Positions 1 through 13,433 of a DNA stretch of 64,000 bases are shown piece after piece (positions within the stretch are counted from its first letter, which is position 1; every line of letters begins with the position of its first letter). Below the pieces are notes generated by a model, which was given only the letters and a program-made list of their open reading frames with translations, searched no databases and was not told the DNA's origin. The stretch comes from Opisthocomus hoazin (Eukaryota > Chordata > Aves > Opisthocomiformes > Opisthocomidae), in contig NC_134429.1 of NCBI RefSeq assembly GCF_030867145.1, forward strand, positions 19,329,115 to 19,393,114, read 5' to 3'. The position numbers and the translations under genes were made by a program.

Positions 1-3000
1 AGGGAGGGGGTACTGCCTCAGTCTGCCTTCGATTTCATGTTTTTAAATTGCACCAGAAGAAAAACATTGTTTAAGGCAGAAGCAACTGTATTAAAGGACC
101 CCCTTGCTGAAATACTGTTGGCTGTGTCAGTCTGTCTGGCCTGTCCTGCTGGAGAGGCCCAAACTCCAGATCCTCTTCAGCCATTTGACACTGTTCTGGA
201 GTGCTCCAGTGACCCGGACCTGTGGGAACCCAGGGCCTGTCCAAGCCTCCTGCTCCCATATATTGAACTTTGTAGGGTTTGTGCTCCAGCAGAGGTATTT
301 CTCACCTTTTTTTTCCCCACAGATCCTGCCCATGACGTACGTCCTTGCTCATGTCTCTGCGTGGCATCTCTCCTTGCTTTCTTGTCACCCCTTCACAGGC
401 TCAGGGCAGACTGTTACAAAAGGTGTATTAGGTGCAGTTCACAGCTGCCCCTGGTTGGAGTCAACGCTTAGGAGAAGCTACAGCTCCGCAGTGGCTTGGC
501 TGGTGAGCACTGGGACTTGCCTTGTGATGTGGCTGCCCCTGCCTTGCCTCCTCTCTGCTCGGCTCGGCTGGAGGGTGGCCATCGAGCCAGCCTGCAGCTG
601 CACACTGCAAGGGACTACAAGCTCTGGAGCATGATGACTCAGTGCTGAAATGCTACGTGATCCGAGCCCCTGAGAGCTTTTCTCCCCCTCCACTGTAGCC
701 CTGTAGAGTAAGAGCAGACGCTCCCTGGATCCCAGAAGGTTATCTGGACTGCAGTGGAGCAGCCGGCACCGTCGGGATGCGAGGTGGCCCTTCGGACACT
801 GCCGAGCTGCGGCAGGAACCGCTGCTTCCCAGCTGCCGAAGTGTCCGCTCTGACTCTGCGGCCCACAGTGCTTTGGGTGCTTTCTCCAGCCGGGTGCTTG
901 CTGCTGGAGCTAGTCTGAGAGCAGCCCTAGATATTTTCTCCCCGAAGTACATCAGCTGTCCACCTAAGGAGGCGAGTAGGCAAGGCTCAGTCAGTCTGTC
1001 TGGCACACGGGTGTCCAGCATGGACTGAAGAGAGAGAGGAGAGGGGCTCGTGTGCTGCTGGCTGCTGCCATCGAGCTGCTCGTGCTACGCCAGTCTTCTG
1101 CTGCATTTCTGGAACGACTGAGAAATGTGCCGTGGTGAAGTCATGAGCACAAGCCTGTCTCGATCAGATGACATCTGTTCTGTTTGTGTGTGTATGAAAC
1201 AGGTCAGAAAACCTCTTGGGTGTTTTGTTTGGGTTGGGTTTTTTTTTGAGTTCGATCTGGATTTGAACTCTGTGCTCTGCTCTGAGTCCCCTTCTGTAAC
1301 TACACTGTGCGAGCACGTTTGCCTGACCTAAATCTGTGCCCTTGAGTACCTTGCTGAGATGTTCTCCTCCGACAGGACCTGACAGCGATCGCCGCTTTGC
1401 CTGTTTCGCTGCTGGTTGTTTCTGAGCTTGGAGAGATGCGCGCTGACAAGAGCGTGTGAGCATGCGAGCGGAACAGGGCTGGGCACCGGGGTCCTCGGAG
1501 CAGGCAACCTTCTGGGACAGGAGAGAAATAGTTCTAGAGGCTGCAGTCCTCCCCTGCTTGCAGCTGGGCTGCCATCTTCTCTCGGAATAGTTTGCTGATA
1601 TTTTCCCCTGGATGCCAAGGGAGAATTTGAAGCTGCATTTTAGAAGCTGCTCCTTTGTTCCTCCCCTTCAGCCTAGGTCTAGTTGTCCTTTAGTCCACCG
1701 ACTTACTGGAGGATTAGCTATGCTAGGCTTTCCCCTTCCTGTTAAGGTTTTACTAGAATTATGTTTCTGTTAAGCCCTAAGAGAGGGAAGGGAGCTAAGC
1801 AGAGCCACTCTCTGCTAAAAAGCCCTTGCTAATGAGTGATGTGAGGGAGCAGCCTGTGCACTGTGTGGTTAATTGCAAAATGCACCTGCAACACTTTTCC
1901 TCTCTTTATAGTGATCCCCGTGAAGCACAAAAGTTGCTGGGGGGAGGAGAAGGTGCTCTGGCTTGTCCTTCCGCTGTCTGACCGCGCTGTTGCTGGTGGC
2001 TGGGACGAGAATCCTGCTGTAAAGCTGGGCGAGAGGCACCGTGGTTGCTGTCTCAGCTGTTCCGCGCGATTCCTCCTGCAGATTGCATCAGGCCCCTGCG
2101 TGGAAGCAGAGCTTGTCGTGCAGCTACGGTCCGTGCTTCTGCCGTGCAGCAGTGACTAATTGCAGCTTTGGGAGGATGATTAGCTGGAAGTGGGCTCTTG
2201 CTGTGGCAGGGAAGGCAGCAAGAAGCATAGGGCTGACCCAAGGGGTTCTCAGGTTTGCCTGGGTACGGAAATACTTCCCGGTGAGTTTTTAAGGGCTTTT
2301 AATGATGGGTGCCCCTAGTCCTTCCCTGCGTAGGCTTCACGAGGATGGAAAGGGCTGATTGTCGTGAAGACAGGCACATGGGTGCTCTTGAGAAGGCGTG
2401 GATGCCTTGGGGGCTCTGGTGAGTACAGAGACAGTGGCTCTGGTGTGGCTCACTCGCTGGTGCTGCCTGTACCCCCAGGGGTGAAGTTCTTCCTCTTCTT
2501 GCGCAGCCCAGAAGATGATGCTCTGCTTTCTTTAGTTTATTTTCCTTGAAAAAGTGGGAGAGGGGTAAGTAGGGCCATTTCTATGCTTTATTCCAGGAAC
2601 TTACTCCTAGGAAGAGGGCTCTTTAATACACAGAACTTCTCCTGTGTGTCTCCGCCTCCCTCCACCTCGGATGTCCTCAAGCAATCCGCTGGTCAGAGCT
2701 TCGCACGTCTGTGCTCTTCATGCTTTGCTAGCAATGGGTTGCAGGCTCTTGCGTGACCCTGGTGCTCGTTGAAGTCCCAGGAGCGGAGCGCTTCAGGGCT
2801 CACTTGTTTTCTTCTCTCTGTCCCCAGTCCCCCTCCACAGCCCCTGCCTGGTAGGTCGTGACGGCATCTGTGTGTCTGAAACTCGCAGAGGATTCTCCTC
2901 CTCCTTTCCAGAGAAGCTGGGCAGGGCAGGCACATCCCCCAGTCCCCTTCTGAGAGATCCCTGTTGATACAATGCCTGAAAGTCCACGATCACTTCTGCC

Positions 3001-4639
3001 CTTGGCGGCAGGAGAAGGGCTGTCTGCGCCCAGCCAGCAGTATGGGTGCATCATTTATCAGCCTCCTGCTGGAAGATGGACGTTTGTCTTCCCACCTGCG
3101 AAGAAGAGAGGGAGGTGGCCCCCAGGCTGGGAAAAACGGAGGAGATGGAGCAGAAAAGCCAGAGATGAGCCTGATTTAGAAGGGTTGAGGAGGCTTGGGG
3201 TGCCACATCTGTCAGGTAAGGGGTGGCAGAGGTGGTGTGGACAACTTCTTTTGCTTGGGTCCAATCTTCTTTTGCTTGGGTCCAGTCTTCTGACATAGTT
3301 GTTTTCACCTCTTCCCACTACATTGAAAGAGCAGCGTGGGTTGCCACTTGTAAGAGCTGATGCCATTTGTTCTTCCCCAACAGTGTTTTGGGAGCTGGTG
3401 GGGCAGGTTCCAGCCAAATTGTCCCACTGTTTGGGCTCAGCATCTGGTTAGTGGCGTGGGAACGCGGGTAGCTGATGCGCTCTGCAGCTCTGCGCCTGCT
3501 CAGTCTTGGCGCAGCCTGGATCGACAGAAGCTGCCAGGCTTGAAGGCGCCGCTTTTCTCAGCGTTGGCATCTCATTTTGTATTTCCGCGGGAAATAGAGT
3601 TCTCCATCCATTCTTGCACACTTGCACACCACTCATCCTTCCTTCACGTCATGTGCCGTGGGCTGTTGGACTGGTGAAGCCTCTCTCGATCTGCCCCAGG
3701 CACTGTTGCTACCAGCTCCCTAAATCCTGCCCTTGAAACAAGCCTCCTTGTCCCTCTCGCTGCGCGCGTCGCTCTGAGCCGGCGGCTGGGTGACTTCACG
3801 CCTTGCTGCCCGCTGAGCGGCTGCGCCGGTTGCTGTCGCCGCTGCTGCTCGTGTGGAATGCAACAGGGGAGGAGAAAAAAGGCCTCCTGTCACTGTCCTC
3901 GTTCAGCTCCTGCCTCATCAAAGATTTAAATGCGGGGTCTCCGTCACCCCTGCCAGCCTCGTCAGTGAGTTTGGTTTGCTGTCAGCTCGCCGGGTGAGTG
4001 ATGTCCCTGGGGAGGTGGCACCCAGCTAGCTGTCTGTTAACGCTCCGTGCAGGGATCTGGGATGGCAACCTCGGGCTGAGGTTATCTCCTCTCTGTGACA
4101 CTGAGTGAGTTATGAGCTAATAGCACTTTATTAAAATAGTATTTTATATTGGAGAGCAAATCTAAGAGCAGATGGATTAGCAAGCAATCCATCACTCCCT
4201 GTCTTTGCCGCTGCCAGCCGAAACGCCTTCTCTGTGCTTCGGCGTTGCAACTGGGAGACAGATTTATAACGTGGTCATCTATCTCGTCTCAGCTGCCATC
4301 CATTAAAGTGTTTTCTTTTGAATGTGCTACACAGGGAGGAAAGTTCCAGTGCGCAAGGATGGGAGCACCGCGCGCGTTCTCACCAGTGCGTGTCCTGTGC
4401 TGCAGGACGCAGGGCAGACGGGAGGTATTTCTCTGCCAGCCTGTGTTGGTGTTTCGAATGGAGAAGGAACGTTTAGATTCTTTTATAATCCATTGTCTGT
4501 GGCTCTTTCCATTTTATTGCACCAGTATTATTTTCCCTATATGTTTTTTTTTTAAACAAAGTGGCAGATCTGATCAGTTTGCCCAGCCTGTAATGCAAGT
4601 CACTGGCCTGCCCTGGGAAGCCTTGCTGCTCCAGCAGGT
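1..4639. other. GC-rich DNA, no recognised gene
   Basis: No ORF matches a family I know, and no chain of exons with phase-consistent splice sites could be built. Isolated donor-like sites occur (CAG|GTAAGG at about 3215, CCGG|GTGAGT at about 3992). The segment 4085-4330 is noticeably more AT-rich than its surroundings and looks like non-coding sequence under constraint, but this cannot be tested here. A short 21-bp tandem duplication is at 3245-3286. Confidence 0.5.
3245..3286. repeat. 21-bp tandem duplication
   Basis: Two adjacent copies of CTTCTTTTGCTTGGGTCCAR-T with a single difference (A or G near the end of the unit). Confidence 0.9.
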
Positions 4640-5060
4640 TCATAGAATCACAGAATGGTTTGGGTTGGAAGGAACCTTTAAAGGCCACCCAGTCCGACCC
4701 CCCTGCAGTGAGCAGGGACATCTTCAGCCAGATCAGGCTGCTCAGAGCCCCGTCCAACCTGGCCGTTCCAGGGAGCAGGCCATCCACAGCTTCTCTGGGC
4801 AACCTGTGCCAGGGCTTCACCACCCTCATTGTCAAAAATGTGTTATACCCAGTCTAAATCTACCCTCTTTTAGTTTAAAACCATTACTCCTTGCCCTGTT
4901 GTAACAGGCCCTGCTAAAAAGTCTGTCCCCATCTTTCTTACAAGCCCTCCAGGCACTGGCAGCTGCTCCGAGGTCTCCCCGCAGCCTTCTCCTCTCCCGG
5001 CTGAACAGCCCCAGCTCTCCCAGCCTGTCCTCCCAGCAGAGGGGTTCCAGCCCTTTTTCT
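4640..5060 (-). mobile_element. CR1 LINE 3' fragment
   Basis: The plus strand opens with TCATAGAATCACAGAATGG, the reverse complement of the CR1 3' terminus, followed by TTTGGGTTGGAAGGAACC and the typical body up to the segment antisense to 'ctgctgggaggacaggctgg'. About 420 bp of the 3' end is kept, 5'-truncated, in antisense orientation. It belongs to the TTTGGGTTGGAAGG type, shared with copies at 11443, 44359 and 61479. Confidence 0.93.
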
Positions 5061-7686
5061 TCCCGAGTTTCTTTGCTCATGGAAGGCAGCCCATCTTCTG
5101 CGGCCAGTGATGGGGAGCTGTTGGCACGGGGCTGTAAGTAATGGGGATCTACTGGAGGGGTCCTGACAACAACATGCCTCCCGGGGGTGACTTGTCTCTG
5201 CTCAGCTGGTGTGCAGCCCACCAGGTCTGCGCTGGCCCTGCCAGGGCTTCTCCTCGTCCTGCAGTCTGTGTAAATGCATCACTTGGAGCACGGAGCTAGG
5301 ATCCAGTCTGAGGGCTCAGCTGTCCCACAAGCATTCCACAAGCCAAAAATGACAATAGAAAAGCCTTTCTCTGATGGTTACCTCTCCACCCTGCTCCTCT
5401 TGCAACCTCCAGGCCATGCGTGATGTGCATCCCTGAGCCAGTGCTTTCACAGACTGCCAGTACTGTGCTGGACCTTGTGATTCTGCCAGCGTCTTTCCTA
5501 CAGACATCAACCACCCAGGTACTGGGGTAAGGCAAAAGTTTGCCCGTCTGAGCTGCAGTAAAAGAGGAGCCAAAGGACTTCAATCAGCTGGATACTCAGT
5601 GGGTGCCACCAGGCTCCTTTACTCATCATCTCTTCCTATCAAGCACTGACAGCAGAGATCAGGTGCATGGTGAAGGACAGGTATGGATCCAGTCTTGCTT
5701 CAGATGACCTGGGACAGTGTATCCTTGCTGGCTGGTTTTCCTTCTCTTCACCCTGATCCCTTGAGGCTTTACCAAGCCTTGGTGGTATCTTCTGAGATAC
5801 AGCACCTCCTGGAATGAAGCTCTAGCAGCATTACCAGGCTACGTGACGTTATGACTTGTGCAAGGTGTGCCAAGGGGAGCAGCACATGGGTAGCTCAGAG
5901 AAGTCCCCAGGCAGTCCTCCGGCTCTTGCCCGATCTCTAATTGTTCTCACCTCAACAGAAGTCAGAGCATCTGTCTGTTCCTGGCCATTTTTTACCTCGA
6001 GACATAATTTGAGATGCCGGTACCTGCAACTATCAGTCGGTTCCACGGCAACAGCTCCCTGCCTTGCTGCCTGGGCGGGTTTTTTCCTCTCTCTCCCGCT
6101 GCTGTGGGTTTTATTCTTGTGGGGATTTCTTTGCTTGGCTCTTGGGCTTTTTTTTATTGCTGCTCTGCTTTCAAGTAGTGTCTCCACCAAGTCCGAGTAA
6201 GATGTGCCCAGATTTGTAGAACAACTCGTACACCAGCATCTCTGCCCATGAGGACTGCAGTCCCACTCAGGGTCAGACTTGCTCTGTTTGTGTGTGTGTG
6301 GTCCTGTTCCAGGAGAGAGAAGGGCAGAATGGTGAAGGACTGGGTCACGGTGGCAGACCAGTACAGCTGGAAGGGGAAATGAGTACGGGTCTCCTTGCCC
6401 TGGGTTTCCTGGTCCCTGCCTTCCTTGCTTGCCCTTGCAGGCATCAGGCAAGAGAGCCCCATGCTCCTCACTGGAGGTGGCTTACACCCAGAATTTGGTT
6501 TGAACAGTAAATTATTTATCTTCTTTTTAAATCAGTTTTGGACTTTAGAGCTTCCCTGTGTTCCCAGTGAGTGGGGGACAAGCAGGCTGCAATCTGGGAC
6601 CGCGTCCTGTGGTGTCACAGAATCCAGGGGCCATTGCACGGCCCTTCTTCACGGACCAAGGCTGGGCACGGCTTCTTTGCCCCGCTCGCACCTCCTCCCG
6701 TCAGATCCCTGCCCTGGAGCTGGCGACCTGCTCGTTCCGGGCCTCCAGCCTCCCGCCCCAGGAGGAGCACTCGGTGCCAAGGGTTGGAAAAAACACTCAG
6801 ATGCAAAACATGCAAAAAACTATTTTACTGACAAACAGCAAAGGACGGGCTTAGTCTCAGGAGCTGAACTGGTTACCTATTATACAAACATATTGTTGAA
6901 AGGGAAGGAATGGCTGAAATACACTCACTCATTGACCCAAATAAAATCACAGTGTGCTTTTTCTATTGCCTGCCCGACCCCCAAGCTCTCTGCAGCCCTC
7001 AGCTGCTCCCCTTCGCTTCGGCACAGCACCCTCGCCACTCCCAGCACGGCCGCGGGAGAACACAGCCTGCGGGTGATGTTTGCCTGGGCGAGTGTATTTA
7101 ATAAAAAAAATTAGCCATTATTGCTTTTCAACCACAGTAGAGATTATTCTGTGATTAGACTCGGAGCAGAGTGTAATCTCCCTCTCAGTGTTAGTATCAA
7201 GGCGTGTTGTACCTCTGCCTCTCTGATGCAAAATTGGTTTGAGTGTGGAAAAAGGAAAAGAAGGATTAACAATCAGGGAAAACAGCACTCGGAGTTTTGT
7301 TCTTGTATCCTCACTGCAAAGCACTCTTGAAAAAACCTTCCTAAAGGGTGTGCTCTGTCCTGCGAGGGTTTCCCCTGCCTTGGTGCTTGGCCCCGCGCAG
7401 GACAGAGCCACCTCCTGCTGCCACCCCTCAGGGGAAAGCCCGGGGCTCAGCTCGAAGAGGGGACAAAAATCAGCGACCCCCCTGGAAAAGAAATGGGTAC
7501 AAATGGATGGGGGGAGAGGAGCAGGCTTCATGCAGTGAGCGTGTGATGGGACACAGAGACAGAACACGCAGACGTGCGCTGACGCGGACACGCAAAACTG
7601 GGACGTTCTCCGGAGAACCTCACCAGGGTGCAACAAGCTGGCAGCCAGACTCGCTCCTCCTCCCACCGGCCCACCTTCTCCTACCC
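5061..7686. other. No recognised gene
   Basis: Moderately GC-rich sequence. ORFs on both strands overlap one another and show no family motif. A GT dinucleotide run is at about 6289-6300. An AT-richer stretch at 6780-7320 has no assignable content. Confidence 0.45.
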
Positions 7687-7975
7687 ACAGAATGTTCAGG
7701 GTTGGCAGGGACCTCTGTGGGTCACCCAGCCCAACCCCCTGCCCAAGCAGGGTCACCCAGAGCAGGGGGCACAGCACCGCGGCCAGGCGGGGCTGGAATA
7801 TCTCCAGAGAAGGAGACTCCACAGCCTCCCTGGGCAGCCTGGGCCAGGGCTCCATCACCCTCAGAGGGAAGAAGTTCTTCCTCATGTTCAGCTGGAGCTT
7901 CCTCTGCTTCAGTTTGTGCCTGTTGCCCCTTGTCCTGTCGCTGGGCACCACTGAACAGAGTTTGACCCCATACTC
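7687..7975 (-). mobile_element. CR1 LINE 3' fragment
   Basis: Begins ACAGAATGTTCAGGGTTGG, then GGACCTCTGTGGGTCACCC, continuing through the antisense of the ORF2 C-terminal region to GGGCACCACTGAACAGAG. The plus-strand and minus-strand ORFs here are translations of the element. Confidence 0.92.
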
Positions 7976-8785
7976 CTCTGCTGCCTTCTCCTTTGCCCCA
8001 ACAGCCCACGCGCGTGGAGGCTGCAGGCCGGGCATCGCTTTGACTTCTTGCCTTCCATAAGTCTACTTGCTTCTTTGGGCACCTCAGCGAGCCAGGCTGG
8101 CCTGAGAGGACACCTCACCTTCACTCCATCCTAAGGCAGAACCAGCAGCCCCCTGTCCCTGCCTCACGGACAATCCTGTCCGTCCCCTACTCTGCATCCT
8201 GTCGCCTGTCACTGGAACACGCGGCTGCCTCACCAGCGCATCCAGGCTGCAAAGCGTTTGATCCCAGTCTCTGTTTGCACCACACGCTCTAGTAACAGAC
8301 CTACTGCCGTTGGTTTGCATTCAGAGGTGCTCTGGGAGCTCCTGGTGGCTGCTTCAAAGCCCCCTGAATGCAGAAGAGGTCTCCATCACCTCCGTGTTCA
8401 CCCGCACACGCTCTCTTCATCAATGCCACGCTGAATGTCAAACCGCTGCCGGGAAGCTGTCGCCAGCTGAAACGTGAAATGAGCCTTCGGACAAGGGAAA
8501 GGGCAGGGTGGGCACTGCCCTCCCTTTTCCAGGGAAGCCAAGACACGCGAGATGTCTCCTCCACAGTGTGATTCCTCCCGAGCTGGGGAATGAGCTCGGA
8601 TCAGGACCTCCCTCGCTGGTTCCCCCAGGGCTTTCTCCTGCCTGGGCTTGCCTAGACCTTACCCCAGGTAAGCAAAGGCTATCGGTGGTTGTGTTTGCAC
8701 TGCCTGCTGCAGTCTTGAAGCATCAACTCTTGGTCTCTTGCAAAGCCAGTGGGCTTCAGCTCACCTGACACCACTTGCATGGCAA
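7976..8785. other. No recognised gene
   Basis: GC-rich unique-looking sequence between two CR1 copies; no motif or exon recognised. Confidence 0.4.
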
Positions 8786-8813
8786 TTTTTTTCTTTTTTC
8801 TTTTTTTTTTTCG

Positions 8814-9240
8814 TCACAGAATGGTTGAGGTTGGAAGGGGCCTCTGGAGTTCAGCTGGTCCAATTCCCTGCTCAAGCAAGGCCACCTAGAGCAGGCTGCC
8901 CAAGACGATGTCCAGTTGGCTTTTGACTGTCTCCAAGGATGGAGACTCCACAACTTTTCTGGCAACCTGTCCCAGTGCTTGGTCACCCTCACAGTAAAAA
9001 AAAGTGTTTCCTGATGTTCAAGCAAAACCTTCTGTGTTTCGGCTTGTGCACATTGCCTCTGGTCCTGTCTCTGGGCACCACTGTGTGGAGCCTGGCTCCA
9101 TCTTCGTTGCACCCTTCCTTCAGGTATTTATATGCATTGATCTCCCTGAGCTCTCTCTTCTCTAGGCTGAATAGTCCCAGCTCTGTCAGCCTTTCCTCGA
9201 AGGAGAGATGCTCCAGGCCCTTAATCATCTTAGCGGCTCC
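8814..9240 (-). mobile_element. CR1 LINE 3' fragment with A-rich tail
   Basis: Starts TCACAGAATGGTTGAGGTTGG and runs about 425 bp to the part encoding [20 protein letters not shown] on the minus strand. Immediately before it on the plus strand (8787-8811) is a T-rich run; on the element's own strand this is an A-rich tail directly after the 3' terminus, which is not usual for CR1. Confidence 0.92.
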
Positions 9241-11442
9241 TTTTAGTACCCCTTTTTATCAGGGATTCTCTTCTCCCAGCTGAGTGCAACTGGAAAATGA
9301 GGTAGAGAGTAGCAGTGAGAGTAACTAAAGCCACCCCGCCGCGCTGTGAATGCCTGGGACGTGCATTCTGGGCTCTCTTCTGGTCTTTTGCTGTTTGTTG
9401 GTAGGTGCTGCCAGATACTTCAGCCAGGGTGGGCCAGCTGCTGTGTCCCTGCCCGGCTCAAGGACTGGCTGAGCAGAGGGCACGGTGGCTGGCTGGCATC
9501 ACAGCAGACACCTTCCCAAACTGTTCCTCAAAGGGGCAGGGTCCTTCTCGTTGCATCAGAGCAGCAGGCTGAAGAAGGCATGCATAGTACCTGGGTCTGC
9601 TCTGGGCTACACCCCAAATCCCATCTGTGGTGGCTTTGGGCTCTTCCTTTCCTCTCAGTCCTGCTGCGATGTGCAGCTCTGCTAGCCCCTCCCTGGCACG
9701 GCGCTTCTTACACCTCTGGCCTCCTGGCACTTCGTCCTTCCCCACGGCCACGCTGGTGTGAGCCACAGAATGTGGTGGAAGGACAGATGCCAGATAGGGA
9801 GCAAAGCGGAGGAGACAACCAACTTGAGGTGCCCGCTCTTTGAGGCGTGGCTCTCCTGAGAAGAAAGAAGGTGGTAAGAAGGGGGAGAAGGTTGGCACAG
9901 AATGGGCTGAGCTTTCTGCCGCCTTCAGGGAACTCACTGAGGGGCGAGGGGTTTATTCGGCGGTGCTGGTAAGTGGCTGCTTGGATTTAAAAGGGAGCTA
10001 CTGGTTGATGGGATGGATTTCACAAGCCTCTGCTTTCCTCCACCTCTTTCCCCACCTCTCCTTCGCAGCAGATCCCAACCACCAGCACACACCCATGTGG
10101 TGTGCGGGCAGCCGGACCTGGGCTCCTCACACCAAGAACACAGGAGAATGCTGCCAGCGGCAGTCCCAGCTCGGGAGAACTGGCACATGCAGTCTTAAGC
10201 TCTGTCTCTGCTCTAAAAATAGCCCCTCCTGAGGCAGCACAAGATTCCCCCCACCATCAAATTCTGCAGAAGCCTCCCTCGAAGCATCTGCCGGGCGAGC
10301 GCTAAGGCACGGGGCTCCCGTCCCACTCCTCCGTCCCTGCGGAGCTGCCATCGCAGACACCCCTGCCAGCTTTGCAACCCCGTCTTCTCTCTTCCCCAGG
10401 TTCTGCCCAGCACCTTGCCTAGCCCTGACCTTGTTGTGTCAACTCCCTGATGCCAAAGTCACTTTCTCCCAGCTGAACCCTTTCTCTTTGGGGTTGTGGC
10501 TGGGTTTGGGTTTTGTTGTTGTTTCCATCTGTGGTTTTTTTTTGTTTGGTTTTTTTGTGTGTGTGAAGACTGGATCAGAGGCAAGAGAACAACAAAGAAG
10601 TCAACACTAGTATGTCTCAGACAATTAAACAAGGAGAAAACACCCCCACAACCAGACAAAAGCAAAACGAACACAGGCACAGGAGAAGAAGACAGCGCAA
10701 CGGCAGACTTTATGGACAACGGAGCTGCGAGCGACGGTAGCAACCTCACTTGGACAGAGGCACAAGAGACCACAAAGCCAGAGACTGTTGGCAGGGCTCA
10801 CACCTCGAGCAGAGGCAGCTGAGGGGTGGGATAGGGACGAGAGTGCTGACGCCAAGCAGAGAGAGAGCGGGTGCTGCGTGGGGCAATGCAGCGCTGGTGC
10901 TGGGTTCTGCAGGACTCAACCACAGCTGCCTCCTTGACCTTCTGCTTCTGGGGAGGGCTCGTCGTCTCGCTCCCCAAAGAGGAGACCCTGCAGACCCTTG
11001 GCTGTTGGGAACACGTCCTCTTCGGCAGAGCCCCCCGTGTGGAATGGCACATGGGACCTGGGCAGGGCACCCCCACCACTGCAGCCCTCCCGGGTGGGTG
11101 AGGCTGGCCAGGCCCAGCCACCGGCACGTTCTGAGCTCTGCGACGCAGGGTCAGAAGGACAGCAGCTTCCTGGACTCGGAGGAAAAAGGCCCCTCGCACC
11201 AGGAACCTGACCGCGTCTCTCTGTTCAGCTGGTGGCTGGAAATCCCCCCTGCACAGCAGACGCACCAAGAACAGGACCTGGCCTTACTGCATGGGAAGGA
11301 GCTTTGCCCCTTATTTGTTGAGGGTGAGGATCAACGGTCTAGACTGTTCCTCAGGATGAATCCCGCTGGTTTAGTGTGTGCTGGGACAAACCTCACTCTG
11401 TGAGGGTACTTCTGGTTTCCTTGGATTTAAGAGCAGTGACTT
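9241..11442. other. No recognised gene
   Basis: Mixed-composition DNA. A G/T-rich to A-rich transition occurs at about 10490-10680. No exon or RNA gene recognised on either strand. Confidence 0.4.
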
Positions 11443-11720
11443 ATCATAGAATCATAGACTGGTTTGGGTTGGGTTGGGTTGGAAGGGACCTTACAGATCA
11501 TCCAGTTCCAACCCCCCTGCCATGGGCAGGGTCCCCTTCCCCCAGCCCGGGGTGCTCAGAGCTCCATCCAACCTGGCCTTGGACCCTGCCAGGGAAGGGG
11601 CATCCCCAGCTCCTCTGGGCAACCTCTGCCAGTGCCTCACCACCCTCAGAGTAAAGGCTTTCTTCCTTCTATCTAATTTAAATCTACCCTCTTTCAGTTT
11701 GAAGCCAGTTACTCCCAGTA
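11443..11720 (-). mobile_element. CR1 LINE 3' fragment
   Basis: Starts ATCATAGAATCATAGACTGG and has three tandem GGGTT units (about 11465-11480) where other copies have one, followed by GGAAGGGACCTTACAGATCA. It ends at the antisense of the 'ctgggagtaac' segment. Confidence 0.93.
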
Positions 11721-13433
11721 AATTTAATTGCACTGAAAGTATTTTTTGTTTTATTGTTTGACTAAGTGTAAACAAGAGATAGGCTCACAGGGTAATAGCT
11801 GCAGCCACAGCAGATTAAAAAGAACATCTGTTCTTCTACAATGGGGATATGCACCACGTGGGATTTCTTTACCCCTCTTCCACAGCCTCATCTTCTTCGG
11901 AAATTCTGCCATGGTTCAGACTCCAGCAGCGTGAGCCATCACTTCACTCTTTCCAGCTGTACATTTATATTTCAGCTAAGCTCAGTCGCTAGAGCAGGGC
12001 AGAACCAGACTCTCAATTCAGCCCAAGTTCAGGGCAAAGATTATTTAAAGTGCTTTTTTTCCCCCCTTAACTAGTTCCAGAGCTTTGTCCCTATCACGAT
12101 GGGATTTTCTCCCCTGCAAACCGCTGCCCCGTCTGAAGACGTGTCCATGACACGTACCCGGTTTATAGCACGGCACCTATCCTGCGCTGCCGTCACACGC
12201 CGGCCAACAGAACGGCTCTTTGCTCAGCTCCCGCCCGGCCCAGCGCCAGGAACGGCCGCTGAAGCGAGCGTCGAGGCCACCTGGGGATGAGCCCATGTGG
12301 TCGAACACATGGGCAAAGCCGTGTGTCGTGGAGAGGAGCTGCTGGAGGAAAGGTCGTGCTGCAGATACTAACAGGTGCCTGCAGACATTACAGCCATGGG
12401 AGTCCTGACCAACGGACAGTCAAGCGGACAGGCAGAAGTAGAGACGGGGCAATTCTTTCGGCCCAGATAGAAACTGGGGCTCCAAGGCAAGAGGCACCAG
12501 GGAATAGCAAAGGTAGGAATGGCAAAGAAACAGAGATGTTTGGCTCTTGGCCAGTTTTGGGGCTTGTAAGTAACAGAACTGATCCTGGGCATAGGAAAAT
12601 ATGGAAAAAAACCAAAACCCAAGACATGAAAGCCACAGCAGGCAGCCATGGTGTCCTTTTCCCTTCACACCCCTTGCAATCAAACAACAGGAGGCCACTG
12701 ACAGAGTCAAGGAATCTGTAGAAGGAAACAGCAGTTTCGGATCATGAATGAAGGGGAAACGACCGGGGTTCAGGGCTACCACCTTAAATTCTTGGGGCTG
12801 GTGTCTCCCTCCCTTATTCCTCTCAATAAAAATCTCTTCCCACCGCAGCCAACAGGGCTACGGCTGCCCCGCATCTGCAAAAGCAACACTGGCTGGGCGC
12901 ATTTATTGCTCTCCCCCAGCAGAACGTGGCTGCTGCAGGAACCAGAAACCACCGCGCTGCCTGGGAGCAGAGGGCTTTTACCCAGCAATGCTCCTTCCGG
13001 CACCTCCGGCGGGAAGTGACGGAGCTCTCTGGACATGGAGGTTGCTTTCAGCCACTTGGCAGCGACCCTGAAACCCACGTCTACGCTGCGACCGGGGGAA
13101 GCAAAGGCAAAACCACGTTAGAGCATCCTCGTACTTTGATTCCGCTCATCACCGAGACGTTTGGTTCGGTAGGTGAGGTTGGCTCCAGCCCCACAGCTCT
13201 CCGTGCTCCTCAAGCCAACCCAGCCCGCTGCTGAGGTGCTGCTCCAGCTCGGAGCAGCCACACAAGCAGATGAGCGGCTGCTGACGTGGAAGGGGAGCGG
13301 GACCGTCGACGGGACCCCCTCACTGCATCACCAGCGTTTCGGGGGGGGTTAACCAGGGCCGCGGGCTCACCTGGTCCCTCAAGGCAAGGGGAGGGTGGTG
13401 GTGATGCAGCACAGGGGTGCGATCAGGGTGCAG
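11721..13433. other. No recognised gene; may include distal TMEM240 3' UTR
   Basis: No coding exon recognised. On the minus strand the first AATAAA after the TMEM240 stop is at 12907-12902, so a long TMEM240 3' UTR could end near 12885. A plus-strand AATAAA occurs at about 12825. Confidence 0.35.

Noticed and set aside
2972-3298. Plus-strand ORF of 108 residues with an internal CAG|GTAAGG donor-like site
   Set aside because: No family similarity and no partner exon with compatible phase; kept only as a hint of a possible non-coding transcript.
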